This document shows, in pieces, positions 1 to 11,900 of a DNA stretch of 64,000 nt (positions within the stretch are counted from its first letter, which is position 1; every line of letters begins with the position of its first letter). The position numbers and the translations under genes are program-made. Below the pieces are notes generated by a model. That model saw only the letters and a program-made list of their open reading frames with translations. It did not search any database and was not told the DNA's origin. The DNA is from Curvularia sp. ZM96 (lineage: Eukaryota > Ascomycota > Dothideomycetes > Pleosporales > Pleosporaceae): positions 744,001 to 808,000 of the forward strand of contig JAJGBQ010000001.1 of assembly GCA_022457065.1 (NCBI GenBank), read 5' to 3'.

Positions 1-499
1 AGAATGTTCGAAGTATCGCCTAATCTTTTGAGGCCCATTTGTGCTGTAACTATGTAGCGCTTCACTTATGAGTGATATGTAGTCCTGCACACATGCGAGT
101 AGGTCGTTGTATTTCCGGGCACCCACGTCATTTTCACTTCTAACTCCTATTCGACTGTTGCTGCCGATCATTTTGGTCTCTTCGGAGGGCCAGTATAGTT
201 AGAAGAGTTTTCTAGCATAGGAAGAGCGGGCTGCCGCAGTTGGATGCCGCCTGTAGCGCGAAGGAATTGGAGCGAATAGTTTGTGTTCGCCCCCATTGCT
301 TCCTTGGCAAGTCGAGATAACCGCCGACCGTCCTGAACAAGACTAGCAGTGCTTATTCAACCGGCAATGCGGACCAATCGATTACGCAGTTTGTACGCCC
401 CGCGAGGCGATGCACTTGATCAAAAACCTATATAATCTAACTTCGGTCCCAGAAATTTTCGTCCAATACTTTCAATTTATCGCGATAAGCATCTTTGCG
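1..499. other. intergenic, no gene seen
   Basis: No ORF with family resemblance, RNA gene or repeat was recognised. It probably holds the promoter of the following plus-strand gene. An in-frame ATG at 410 lies upstream of the chosen start at 500. Confidence 0.5.
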
Positions 500-1841
500 A
501 TGGCTGAACCTATAGGCCTTGCTTCTGGTGTCTTGACGTTAGTCATTTTCGCCCACAAATCATGTCTTGAGCTTTATAAAACAATACAGAGCTTTAAAAC
601 CCATCCTAAGCGAGTGCGCAATCTCATCGAGGAGCTGGAGGCTCTCATTGGCGTTTTGGAATCATTGGACGAAACGATAAGACTGCATACAGATGCAGAT
701 GTCCCCGCACTTGATCTACCCTTGCGACGATGTAGTAGAGCTTGCGACGAGTTTTTACAGGAGCTCCAAAAGTGCTGCTCGCGATCTGGGGGCGATCGAC
801 AAAGCTTCCGAGACTGGGCCAAGCTGAGATACATGGGTGACGATATTGGTGATTTTACGGATTCACTAGCAGCATATAAGTCAACAATCAATATCGCGCT
901 CACAGACATGCAACTGTAAGTTTCATAGCTCTATGCCTAACCTCATATGCTAGAACCAACTAACCTCCTTCTTTAGTCGCAATTCTTCTGTCACTCTAGA
1001 GCGTCTTGGAGACTACAAAGATCTTATCACAACAGCAACGAGCGATCTTGAGGCGCGACTTGAAACTATCGATGAAAAGCTCCAATCTTTAGTAGAGCGC
1101 ACTACGTCAAGCTCGACCACAACAGAACTTCAAAGCATAGAGGACGAGCGCACAAGCACGCAGAAATGTCTCATGATTTGCGCTCGGTTCTCCAGGCTTA
1201 TCCAGCAGCTTGAATCATCATCAGCGAAGGATCTTCCCCAAGGCCTAGACAACATACCTGAGAAGATCACGAGCGATGGCATACGAGAATGCAGAATTAC
1301 TATGGAGCAAACAACTGCAAGGTTGGAAACTCACATGCAGGATATCTTAGATCGAATTATGGTCACCTCAGGCGCAACAATGACACAAGAAGATACAAGA
1401 TACCTTGCAAGACTGCGCGAAGAATGGGAAAGTACTCGTAAATGCAGGGATATTTGTTCCCAAGCAGACCGACACTTGAAAGAGAACGTAAGTGTTATCG
1501 ACAACTACGCTACAGGCAACGAAGCCGTGCAATTTCTAGTATCAAACAGTCAAAAGACAATTCATGGTAAGAACCGTGGATACGGCGATCTTATCAAACA
1601 ACTTGGTGGTCATCTCAGCGACCAGTCAATTCAGAAGGTATCTGGCGATTTTTTGCAGATGAGTCTCCAAAGATCTGGATATCGAGATCTGGATGACGGG
1701 ACACCCGAAGCCAAAAATATAAATGCAAGAGAAGCGAACTGGCGGTCGGAATACGGTGGAGGTAGGACGCTCAAATCCCAGCCTAGTTCAAGTGGCTCAA
1801 GTGGTCAGGCTGAGCTAGGTAAAGCCAAATCATACGCTTGA
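500..1841 (+). CDS. stand-alone HeLo-like 'fungal N-terminal domain' protein
   Basis: Two exons, 500-915 and 977-1841, give 426 residues; the 61-nt intron has a GTAAG donor and a CTTTAG acceptor and restores the frame. The N-terminus (MAEPIGLASGVLTLVIFAHK, then a helix-rich segment to about residue 140) resembles the N-terminal domain that fungi place before NACHT/NB-ARC STAND modules and on azaphilone-cluster protein L. The middle is coiled-coil-like. Around residues 330-370 a segment with KTIHGKNRGYG and GGHLSD resembles the C-terminal block usual in stand-alone members of this group. No NTPase domain, ankyrin or TPR repeats follow. Start 500 was chosen over the in-frame ATG at 410 because the conserved domain begins there. 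Members are discussed as possible cell-death or self/non-self signalling modules; the function here is unknown. Confidence 0.75.
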
Positions 1842-4210
1842 TAACGATGTTGTTCCTATAAGAAGCTAAAGCTTATTGTATTGCTTGAGGAGTGAGAGTC
1901 TACCTAGCTACTTAGATTACTTATAGATATCTACACGTAACCTGCCTACATCCAGGCTTACAAAGGGTTGGCAAAGCTTACCCCATAATGAAAATAAGAT
2001 AGGAAAATTGCAATGTACTAGTAAATGGTGTCGAAACTAGTGACCTAATGCAAACTATGACTAACTACGGCAGGGCGTGCCCGATAGTGCTAACCTACAT
2101 TTGGCAAAAATAAATCGCGTCTAACACCTACCTCACGATCTCTAAATGTGACTTAGCGTTCTAATACAACACTAGAACTGCTTGTAACAGTTCTGCTACT
2201 AGATGAATAAATACCGCTAACTAATACAATTGTTCCTGCGGAGCTGTCCTGCTAATGCTGAGTACTTTCGCTCTTTCACCCATTACTGCAACCCATAAAG
2301 CTAGGGAGGTCACTATTACGAAAGATAGCAAGATCAACATGGAAACATCTCCTAGTATTGTTGTCCCGCAATGCGGCCCGCTACCTAGCGGAATATCGTC
2401 TCGTCTAGGAACCGTTCTTCCCGCTTCGCTTGGTCCCGCTGACCCACTTGCATTTATATGTTAGCCTACGCCAAATGCCAATATGTGAGCGAATTGCGTG
2501 CTCATAACCTGGGTTTATAGTAGTCCGCAACACAAAGACACCTGGATTGACAAAAAGTGTCTTGTGTATAGGGCGAATGAATTGCTATGTATGAAGTGTA
2601 ATAGCGTCGCACAGCATGCGGAAAGAACGCCATCCTTGCAACCTTATCGATGTGTCATTCGTGGAACATGTTCTTCCCGGCCATCAGCAGCACGGCCAGC
2701 AGTACCGCCACTGGAGTCGTACCGACCAAGTGAGCCGGTATTGCTAGATTACCGAGTCTAGTGGCGCCAGGGACGCTCAAAACAAGGCACGCATACCGAA
2801 AGTGTTTCTTCATTGCTGTTGTGAATGTGTGTCTTCAAAGCTAGGAGTAAGAGTCTTATTTGGTGGCTGAGATCCAAATTGTACATAGGAGGAGGCTTCA
2901 CACCAGCACTACCTATGTTGCCGTTGGAAAACCAAATCGATTGGATTGAGTGACCAATTATCAGACATTGCAACGGCTACGTCCGCATAAAAGCTCAAAC
3001 CTTTGCCTATGCGTATTCTGCGCTGCCTACTGTCTGCGTTGACCGACTGAAGCCACTTCATCGGCGTGGAAAGATAGTTGCATACTTCGTCGCGCACAAC
3101 GATTGGCGCAGTGACGCCGAATCATGTTCGACAGCGTCGAAGTTGTTCCTCACACGGTAACTTGACTCTCATCTCGAGAAAATACTACGTCTATATTACC
3201 TCTTACACCTCTTTTCGATCAGTCACCAACTATCTCAGGTCGCACTACGGCATCAACACCAATCACAGCACTGTCATGCTGGCTCTCCACACTTTCTTAT
3301 AGCATCCGGAACCTAGGTTCTGGGACGGCATCTTTCTAAATAACAGTTTTATTAGTACTGCACCACGATCCGATCGTCAGGTCTGACGGCGCGGCGATTA
3401 AGTGATTGAAGTCGCACTGCACTACACCGGTTCCGTTCAATGTGCTTACTGCAGCAGAGCATCTTTTCCAACAGTTCAAAGAGACATTCTGTAGGGTTTG
3501 ATGTGAGGTCCTGGGACAGAATGTTCTAACGCTATACACATGTTGAGAAGTAACCGCTTTCTCCATATCAGGAGTGGTAATGACTATTGTGACTTCTCTC
3601 GTTCGATACGAAAGAAAAGAGCTACCATTTACAGGATTCTGACAATCCGCTTTAGGTGGGCATGGTTAAGCCCATGATCGAATTTATCACTAAGCGACCT
3701 GTCGGTGCTCCAATTCTTTGGTCAAAATTTCAAGCTAGCAGATGCGACAGAAACATTCCTAGAACATGAAGATCACAAATCAATTCAAATACCATATCCC
3801 AGCTGTTCTACGCTCAGGTGTCAGTTCAATTTCGACGCCAACTCCAACGAGCGCAAACAACCTCAACCACGTGTCCCATCCAACAACATATGCAGCATGT
3901 GCCTAATATGTCGGAGCAACCCGGCATAAACCACAACCTGTATTTTCGCCCTTTGGTCTATTGTCAGAATGCTAAGGCTGCTGCCTTAGACACTCGCGCG
4001 TTAACCGCGGGATAGATCGGAGGAAGCGAGATGATGGACGCCTTAGACGGTCGGCCGACACACCGAACACAACGTTTCCTCGACTATTTATAAAAACAAA
4101 TGATATATATATGAGAGTGATGGATCTTGCCAGCATGTAACAAATAACAAAGTTCCATATCACTACCAACATTTTCTTTTCGCATACAGTCCTGGATCAA
4201 TTCCTCCACC
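1842..4210. other. 2.4-kb gene-poor spacer
   Basis: Only short overlapping ORFs occur, none with recognisable similarity. About 1860-2260 is AT-rich with many TA dinucleotides, compatible with old repeat-induced point mutation. No terminal repeats or transposase remnants were recognised. Confidence 0.5.
4089..4096 (+). promoter_or_regulatory. TATA-like box
   Basis: TATAAAAA lies about 115 nt upstream of the ATG at 4211, in an AT-rich stretch followed by the pyrimidine/CCACC context of the start (TTCCTCCACCATGG). Position and motif suggest a core promoter; this is inference. Confidence 0.4.
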
Positions 4211-5212
4211 ATGGCCTCCAACAACACCAACAACACCTCCATTGAATCACCAGAACAAACCTCTTCCCCTAAATGCCGCTACCTCCTCGACTCCAGCACC
4301 TCCTCAACCCTGACTCTCCCCTCTGGCCGCCAACTGGGCTGGGCCGAATATGGCGCTCCCAACGGCCACGCCATACTCTACAACCACGGGCTCCCCGGCT
4401 CGCGGCTCGAAGCAGCAAGCTACCACTCTCTCGCCTTGTCCCTGGGTGCGCGCATCATTGCTCTCGACCGCCCCGGCATGGGTCTTAGCACGCCTTGTCC
4501 GGGTCGAACCATCCTCAGCTGGGCCGAGGACGTTTTACAGATAGTCCAGCACCTCGTGCTCGAATCCTACTCTGTAATCGGCGTATCGGGCGGAGGCCCC
4601 TACGCACTCGCCTGCGCAAAAGGGCTTCCCGCTTCACAGCTCAAATGCGTGACTGTGGTATGCGGGCTCGGTACTCCCGACATGAGTATGTGGGACGCGG
4701 ATTGGATGCACTGGTTGGGTTTCCCGTACGGATGGCGGTATGCACCCAGTTTCATGCTAGAGTGGTTTTTTAGGCGTGATGCGTACGGACGCATGGATTT
4801 GAGCGATGAAGAGAGGGAGAGGCGTATGATGGATCCGAAGTTGGTGGAGAAAATCAAGAGTGAGAAGGATCGACGCCTTATGCAGGATGCGGATAAGGTG
4901 AGGTTGGGGCTCAAGTCAACTCGGGAGGCGCAGAGGCAGGGGTTTGAGGGTATAGCAGTGGATGGCAGGGTTATTGTTGGTAAGTGGGGATTTAAGATAG
5001 AGGATATAAGGAGGGATTTGCCGGTGCTGCTTTGGTATGGAGGGTCAGATAAGTTTGTGCCTCCGAATCATGGCAGGAGTACTCTGGAGAGGTTGGGGGG
5101 TAAGGAGGGGAAGGCGGTGCTGACGATGAAGGAGGAGGATACGCATTGGAGCATTTCGCAGGATTGGCAGAAAGAGCAGCTGGAGGCGATTCTGGCGCAC
5201 ATGCGGAGTTAG
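4211..5212 (+). CDS. alpha/beta-hydrolase fold protein
   Basis: Intronless, 333 residues. It has the alpha/beta-hydrolase signature: an HG motif (YNHGLPGS, residues 57-64) for the oxyanion region, a nucleophile elbow GVSGGGP with Ser126, an acid candidate Asp280 in GGSDKFVPP, and a histidine candidate His312 in EEDTHWS. A charged helical cap (about 185-245) separates the two halves. There is no signal peptide or clear membrane segment, so it is probably cytosolic. The ATG is in a good Kozak-like context (CCACCATGG). The substrate cannot be read from sequence; esterase, lipase and epoxide-hydrolase-like activities are all possible. The 5' half is GC-rich and the 3' half uses more A/G-ending codons. 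Confidence 0.85.
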   Translation: MASNNTNNTSIESPEQTSSPKCRYLLDSSTSSTLTLPSGRQLGWAEYGAPNGHAILYNHGLPGSRLEAASYHSLALSLGARIIALDRPGMGLSTPCPGRTILSWAEDVLQIVQHLVLESYSVIGVSGGGPYALACAKGLPASQLKCVTVVCGLGTPDMSMWDADWMHWLGFPYGWRYAPSFMLEWFFRRDAYGRMDLSDEERERRMMDPKLVEKIKSEKDRRLMQDADKVRLGLKSTREAQRQGFEGIAVDGRVIVGKWGFKIEDIRRDLPVLLWYGGSDKFVPPNHGRSTLERLGGKEGKAVLTMKEEDTHWSISQDWQKEQLEAILAHMRS

Positions 5213-5991
5213 TTATGTTTGTGCGTGGTGCTTTTTTGGTCAGTATATCTTGACTTTAGCGGTATTTTCCCCACTCTTGGGCAACTGAAGGAATGCCTAT
5301 TTTTGATATAAACCACGACTAGATATCTAAATTAGATATAACGATAATAAACGACTCCTGTTAGATGCAAACCTGCACGTAGACCTTTCCAAATACTCCA
5401 ACGGTCTACCTGACTACCAGTCTTCCTTTTGACAAAGCTAGCAAATAAACTGATATTGTAATACCATTGCGATCGTTGTTAGGCTCCCTCTCACCCTCCA
5501 TGCTCAAAACTCTTTAATACCAATATGAGTGAAAAATAAAAAAGGAAGCGCCAAAACATCAGGGTGATGATTGTACAGCTGTAGATCAATGATTCATCTT
5601 GCCTACAAAAAGCCTAGTCTTTTACCACAACTCATCTGCAAGCCTAGAATTCATACTGATAATAAAGATGAGATCGGATATTCGTTACGCCAAAGCGGAG
5701 TCTAGCCGATGCCAACCCCACATGCCTGCTACTGTGCTGCCAAAACAAAGCTTCTGATGATGATGGTGATGATAAATTACTCGCTGCAAAACAAGAGGCG
5801 ATGCTAAAAGAGAGACAAGAGGGTATAGCCAAAGGAATGACGCCAATAATCCCATGATCTAGTAGAAAAATTACGAGTGGAGACGGTGAGGGCCAAATAT
5901 CACCCGTATTGGGAAGGTCTGTCATGCTGGAGACACAGTATGGTTTAACAAAGGGAAATAAGGGATGCATCCGATTAATCCATCAAGGGCG
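5213..5991. other. intergenic between convergent genes
   Basis: This is the 3' flank of two convergent genes. A 108-codon minus-strand ORF (5644-5970) starts only 22 nt beyond the stop of the E3-ligase gene and has no family resemblance; it most likely lies in that gene's 3' UTR. An AT-rich patch at about 5310-5350 could hold polyadenylation signals. Confidence 0.5.
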
Positions 5992-7963
5992 CTATTCCTG
6001 AAGCTGGTGGGTAGGACAGGCACCTCTACCCTTTTTGTTCCACCACTCCTTGATGCAGGACTGTAATTGGTTAGCAGCTATTCTCCAGTGAGTGGTTTCT
6101 CGTTCAAGGATTGAACATACCTCGTGGAACTTGCACCAGCAAACTAACCTCGCCATACGATCCCCTGCTTCAAAATCTTCCAAACAAATAGTACATTCTG
6201 CTTGCGCCCCTTCATCGTCCACGCAATCTTTCTCAGTTGCAATATAAGGAAACATGCCGCGCGCAGCATGGCTCATTCTGTTACTAGCTCCTTCACCATT
6301 TCCTGCACTGCTCATGCCACGGGTACGTTGAGTGGGAAGACTGGCCGATGTCTGTGGTGCGGGAGTCGGTTTTGGACCAGGAGATGCAGAGTGCAGTGCG
6401 ATACAATCTTCAATGTGCTGAGTGCGGTCCTTATCGTCGCCATCAGGTCCCTTGGGCGGGAGTTCTTCTCCACAGATGGGACATTCATCTTCTTCAGGAA
6501 TCTGACGTCGAGGCTGAGGCAGCTGTGTGTAATGAGATGGCAGGGGAATTGCAGAGGAAGTGGCTTGTCCAAACGGTGAGCCTGCAAACGTTGTAGCTCC
6601 AAAGGTTGACCGATGACGAGGGCGGTTGTTTGATAATGTCTGCGAAATGAGGGGTGCGCGATGATGTGGATGTTGCTGCTGAGCAGCAGAAGCGGGAAGG
6701 GGAGGCAGCTGTCGGTCTCTAGTACTTGAGCTGCCGTTGTAGGTCACTCGTCTGCTTTGGTTGTTGTCATTTGGACGTTCCCGTTGGCCATATACGTGTC
6801 CTTGGGTCGCAAACCGTGGCACATCGTGGGCACTCGATGAAGATCTATGTCCACGTGGGTGCGGTGGTGCGGCATGGTTCGATCTAGAAGACGGAGGTAG
6901 TTGAAACGTATATCTGGGATCACGGCCAGGAGATGGGCACTGGGGTGGCGGGCTGAAGTTAGGGTCAGGTACACATGGGTTACAAACGCGGACTTCTTCG
7001 CCTCCGCCTAGCGCTGGGTTGCGGAACGGGCCGAAGGCCGACATGTCATTATCGTCATCCCCTGTCAGGTCAATGAAGTTTACTGCACTTTCGGATGGTG
7101 GATGGACGATGAACTGTCGGGGTATAGTGATACGATGTGGGGAGCAAGAGGCGCATACAACTCTTCCGCATTTCCTTTTCACGTATGTCAGAATATGATT
7201 CACCAGGAGACTAACCTCGGCTGTAACCAACAGTCTCTCACCATGACTGTATGGATGCCCAATCGATCAAGACATAACCAACTTAAACAACAAGAGACGG
7301 AGTATTAGCTTACCTGCAGTGATGTCGCCTAAGCAGAAATGTAAAAGGCCTCCTGCACACCGGGCACTGTGTGACATCGCTATCCGGCTGCCATGGTGGC
7401 AGGACGATATCGCTCTGCCTCCTTACTGGCGTAGTGTTTGTTTGCGGTGGGGCGGGCGGCGTAGGTGGGAGTGCTCGTAAGGAGGCAGGCGATGAGTCCA
7501 ACATGATAGGGTTCGAACTGGTGTTCCCCGCGCCCTCAGAATGCATCCTTATACTCGATGGTCGCCTCATGGGCGAGTCAGCCGTGGTCAGACGCCGCTT
7601 GCGGTCAGAGCTCAGAGAGGACGACGAGTCTGTGCGCGGCGGCGGGCGACTGGGGAGAGAATATCGCGCAGAGGAGGGGTTTGCGCGAACATCATGGGCG
7701 GCCGCGGGGTCGAGCTCGGTGGACGACGGCTGCTGGTTGACGTTGGTTTCGGTACCGTCTCTCAGAAAGTCCATCCACGTTTCGGCGTCCTGTGCCAGGA
7801 AGTGTGACGCGACCACTCCGCCTGAATGTTGTCGAGGACTGCTCCCCAGCAGAGCCCCGTGTGACCCTTGTATACTACGACTCGCGCTATCGTCCTGACT
7901 CTCGTAGGCATGGGAGTTGTGCGTATACGGTCCGCTCGGGTGCGGGACGGCGTTGGGAGGCAT
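5992..7963 (-). CDS. pib1: FYVE-UBZ-RING E3 ubiquitin ligase (Pib1-like)
   Basis: Three exons, 7963-7314, 7174-6121 and 6060-5992, encode 590 residues. Intron 1 splits the FYVE zinc finger and intron 2 splits the RING, and both splices restore the ligands. The FYVE domain (about 190-285) shows WxxD (W191), RRHHCR (212-217), KCG and a late RVC (279-281), so it should bind PI3P on endosomes or vacuoles. An insertion inside it holds FIDLTGDDDND (about 250-260), like a SUMO-interaction motif. Residues 448-474 form CPIC...HIEDC, a UBZ4-like ubiquitin-binding finger. The C-terminus (544-587) is a RING: CTIC, CWCKFH, SC, CPTH. Long linkers are Ser/Pro/His-rich and disordered. Yeast Pib1 has FYVE plus RING and acts in endosomal sorting; assigning this gene as its counterpart is inference. 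Confidence 0.85.
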
Positions 7964-8930
7964 TTAGGATGTAGCGGGACTGCCTGTGGTGATTGAAAGG
8001 CAGACTACAGACGTAAAAAGAGCATGTATATAGCGCCACAGCAACTCAAAGAGCAGCGGCTCATGTGATTCCGAAGTGGAGGGTTGGGGCCTATGTAGAG
8101 AAGGTCGGCCGGTAAACGGCAATGTGCCGCCACTACGTTCGTCTCTTCTACTTAGCTAGGCCAGCGGTAGAGCAACCGGAACAGAGCTGTTGGTTACTGT
8201 CAACGTGCCGCCACACACCGAGCCTCGACGTCTTCACTCACCTATCAATAGCGGAGCGTTGCGGTGAACAGGCGCGGAGGTGGGTCCCTGCGCGTCGGCT
8301 CGCCCAGGGGAACTTTAACCACACGTCCTACGCAGCGCATGTAGCTACAGCTGCAGTTTCCAAACAGAGAAGGAGAAGAGAGCAGTGGTGCTTGCGAGGC
8401 TAGCAGGCTACGCAAGATTCATAGTCATCAAAAGCAAGAAACGGTTTCAGCTGGGCAGTCCGGGGAGAAGGCGATGCGTGATCGCCTCAGGCGTCACTGC
8501 TATCGTTATCTTAGTGGTTTCACGCGACCATTTGCGCCACATGTTAGCCTCTTGACGGAAAAACAATGACCCGGCCAGCCCTGGGCGCACCTCAACGGCG
8601 GGATGCTGTCGCAACAAAACATTTCTATTCAGGAAATTGTCTCGGTAGCTGAATTACTTGAAATTACTATTGTGTATGCTGGGTAAGAAATAGGACTCCT
8701 ATGTCCGGTGTATATGATGAAATAAGAAATCTAGTCAACTTTGTACCTGCAGGTGTGCCTGAACAGTACGCTCCTTGCCCAACCAACAAACGCCACCAAA
8801 ACTCGCTTTTTGAACAACTATACAGCAAAGAGATTCGTAAATGCACGTTCTGCGTTAACATGTATTACAAATAAGCCAGTATCGCTTATAACAGTGCAAG
8901 TCGAGAATATATTTTTTTAAGGGAAGCCGT
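7964..8930. other. intergenic, about 1 kb
   Basis: Contains the 5' flank of the E3-ligase gene and the 3' flank of the Flc-like gene. A 93-codon plus-strand ORF at 8122-8403 and a 64-codon minus ORF at 8667-8861 show no family features. No RNA gene or repeat was seen. Confidence 0.5.
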
Positions 8931-11900
8931 TCACATGTAGCGACTACGCCTGCTGTGCTGCGTACTGCCGCTACGACTACGGTCGACAATTTCTGCCGAA
9001 GCTTCAAGATGGCTGCCGGCATCGTAGCCGTCCGTCTGAACGCTGTCCTTCATCATGTGATGTTGGACATAGCCGGTACTCAAGGGCCGCTCCGCAGTGC
9101 CAATCGCTGGTGGCGTGTTCAGCTCGCTGGCACCGTCGTGTCGATATATACTCGATGCCGCAGAAGGACCAGACGAGCGCTCAGGAGATGGCTCGGTGGA
9201 ACCAAAAGGAAGGCGGATGGGTAGCCCACCAGGTCCGCTTGGCGCTAAGTGGTGACTTTGCTGGGTAGGCTGATAGCTTGAGCTCGCCGAATTTGCAATA
9301 TCCATAACCGCTGGCAACTGGTCTGAGTGCATGCCAGACTCAGGCGATCTCGTCCGCCGCGAGTTCTTGCGGGGTAATGTAGGCGTACGGCTTGGGGGAC
9401 CTTGCGCTTGTGTAACACGGGAAGCGCGGGACCCGATTCTGCTGGGAAGCTCAATCCCGCCAAAACTCTCAATGGGGCCCAGGGCCGGTGCGGTGGGTGA
9501 AACACGTGGTATCGGATCAAAGTCGTCACTGCTGTCCGACTCACTGTCTGAAGAGTGCCGTCTGTCACCGCTCAAGACAGCAGCTGACGCTACACCAGAT
9601 GCGCCGGATACATTTCTAGCCTGAGGGGGTGAGTCTGGACTGTCGCGATAGGGTTCCTGAGAGATTTCGGGCGAGTCTGTGTCTTCTTCAACAGTCATCA
9701 TCTGCGGAGGAATACGTGTGCTCCTAACAACTTCGAAACCCTTGCTCTTTTCCTTCTTACGCCCGCCAAGCAGATTCAGGCTCTTGAACCAACCAGTAGC
9801 TGATGAGACAGGGCCCATGGGATCCGCAGGTCCAGTCTTCAACTTGCGCGTTGGCTGGGAGGACAAAGCCGGACCGCGAAGGCCATAGTAAAAGTCGGAC
9901 TCTCGCACAGAGTAATCTGTGGTAACGTTCCGTCTCTCGAGGTTAGGATCAGAGTCGTCTCGGTTTAATCGAAGGTATGCAGGAGCCGGAGTACCAGAGT
10001 TACGTGAAGGACCCTCACCAGCCTTGATAGTATCTGTATCAAAGTGGTCCGAGTAGGGAGCATCGACAATATCGGCACTTGGGGGAGGTGCTTTGCCTGG
10101 GGCACTGGCCGTGATTGAGTCCATTGTATGTTTTCGAGGTCGTGGAGGGCGATAGTATGGGTCGGCAGCGTCCATTGCACCCATGGTTGGGCGTCTGGAG
10201 CTTTGGCCAGACCCGCCACCAAGGATTGAGAAAGGCACAGCGTTTTGTCCAGGCATTGGACTGCCGCTCCCAAAGTCGCCTTGGCTGAATCCGTCAAAGC
10301 CTACACTCGCGCGTTGACTGTCTCGGTCATAAGGCCCATTCAAAAGAACAGCTGAACTGGCAGACATGCTCCGGGATCGGCTGCTCATCAGCTGGATGTT
10401 CTTGTTCTCATCATGCGCCAGCATGTTAGCATTCGAACCGAGACTGCTGCGAGCGTGTCGGTGAAGATTCCGCTTGGATAGTTGCCGCTTTCCAAAGACG
10501 GCAGTCAGGCCACCCCTTTGGTCCCCTCCCACACCGGCAAGTCTTGCTGAGACTTCGATGATAGTTTGTAGAGCATTAAGGAAAAAGCCAAATACCAGAA
10601 CAATACCATGTAGTAGCAGAATGATGTATCCAATCCAGCCTTTGGGAGCCTCGTCGACATCAAGAGAGGGCACAAAAGCTACAGAGAGCAGGACACAGGC
10701 AAGTCGAATGGTAGAGAAAAAGGTGTGGTAAGCGTTCATGGAAGTATTTGACTGGAATGGTCGGAAGGCGTGTAGGGTCAAGATTAGGATTACTTCACAT
10801 ATCGCAAGTACGATGATCTGGGCGATTCCTGAAGGCTGGATAGCACCAATAGCAATGCCGCGTATGATGGTCAGCAATACGGGAATAAAGGCAAATGGAG
10901 CCGCGTCGTCCGAGTAGGTATTGTAGAGAGGTCCATAGGTCAAGACCGTGGGAAGATCATCGAAGAGGTGGGCGCGAGGGCGTGTGGTGAAGATGAACCA
11001 GAAGATCCAGGCAGCAACACTAGCAACAAGGATTAGCATGAAGACGGCCGTGGCCACGACCGATGCGGGTGATCGTGGGGCTACGACGAGCTGAAACAGC
11101 GACAAGGCTATAATGGGCAGCAGGAAGTAGTTGTAGATGATGCGAATAATGTTGCCAGCCGTGAATGCCCAGTTCTTTCCCGTCAAGTCACCATCTTGAG
11201 TGTTGGTCGCCCAACGCACAAGCCAGCGGCCGAAGAATCCTAGCTGGGTAAGGGCGACGACACAGGCAATCAAGACCAGGAGGAAAATGGCCATGCATGC
11301 CCAGATGTCCTCGTCCTGGGTGACGCCGACATACTGGCCGAGGCGGGTCAGGCCGTAAGTTCCGTTGACGAAGTAGATGCCATCGGCGAGACTCTGGGAG
11401 CCATTGCCCTCGCTGACAAAGCTCTGGTTGAAGAGAAGGATGGACCAGCTGGCCTGGCTAACGGCGGGCTGGAAGAAGCCTGGATAGTTGAGACTGAGAC
11501 TGCCTGCCAGAACGATGAATTGGATGTACTGCAGACAATCCCCGAAGCCCGGCGTGACTAAGCGCAGGAGGTCTTCGTCTCGGCCGTAGTTGCTCGTGGA
11601 GCGGAAAATGTTGGAGGTTCCCCAGGGGCTGCACGTTGCGGCAAAGACAGTCGCGATGCCAACGAGAGCAAGTATGGCAGCGGGGAAGTAGCAAAGAGAA
11701 TCCGCAAGCTGCTTGCCAAGGTCAGGAGTAATGCTGGCAGAGACACATCCGAGTGGAGTAGCGACGTCATTTCCTGAAACGATGCGCAGCGTCGAGGCCC
11801 ACGTGGCAAAACTATACGAGCTACTGAATTCGTGCGATACACTGATGGCCGGCAACGTCCAATACTGACTCGCGTTTGCATTGAAAGCCGGTGCAACAGG

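Noticed and set aside
2758..3566. Short ORFs in the 1.8-4.2 kb spacer as transposon remnants
   Set aside because: No transposase motif, terminal repeat or second copy could be recognised.
5644..5970. 108-codon minus-strand ORF with an ATG
   Set aside because: Starts 22 nt past the stop of the E3-ligase gene and has no domain or composition typical of a protein; read as 3' UTR.
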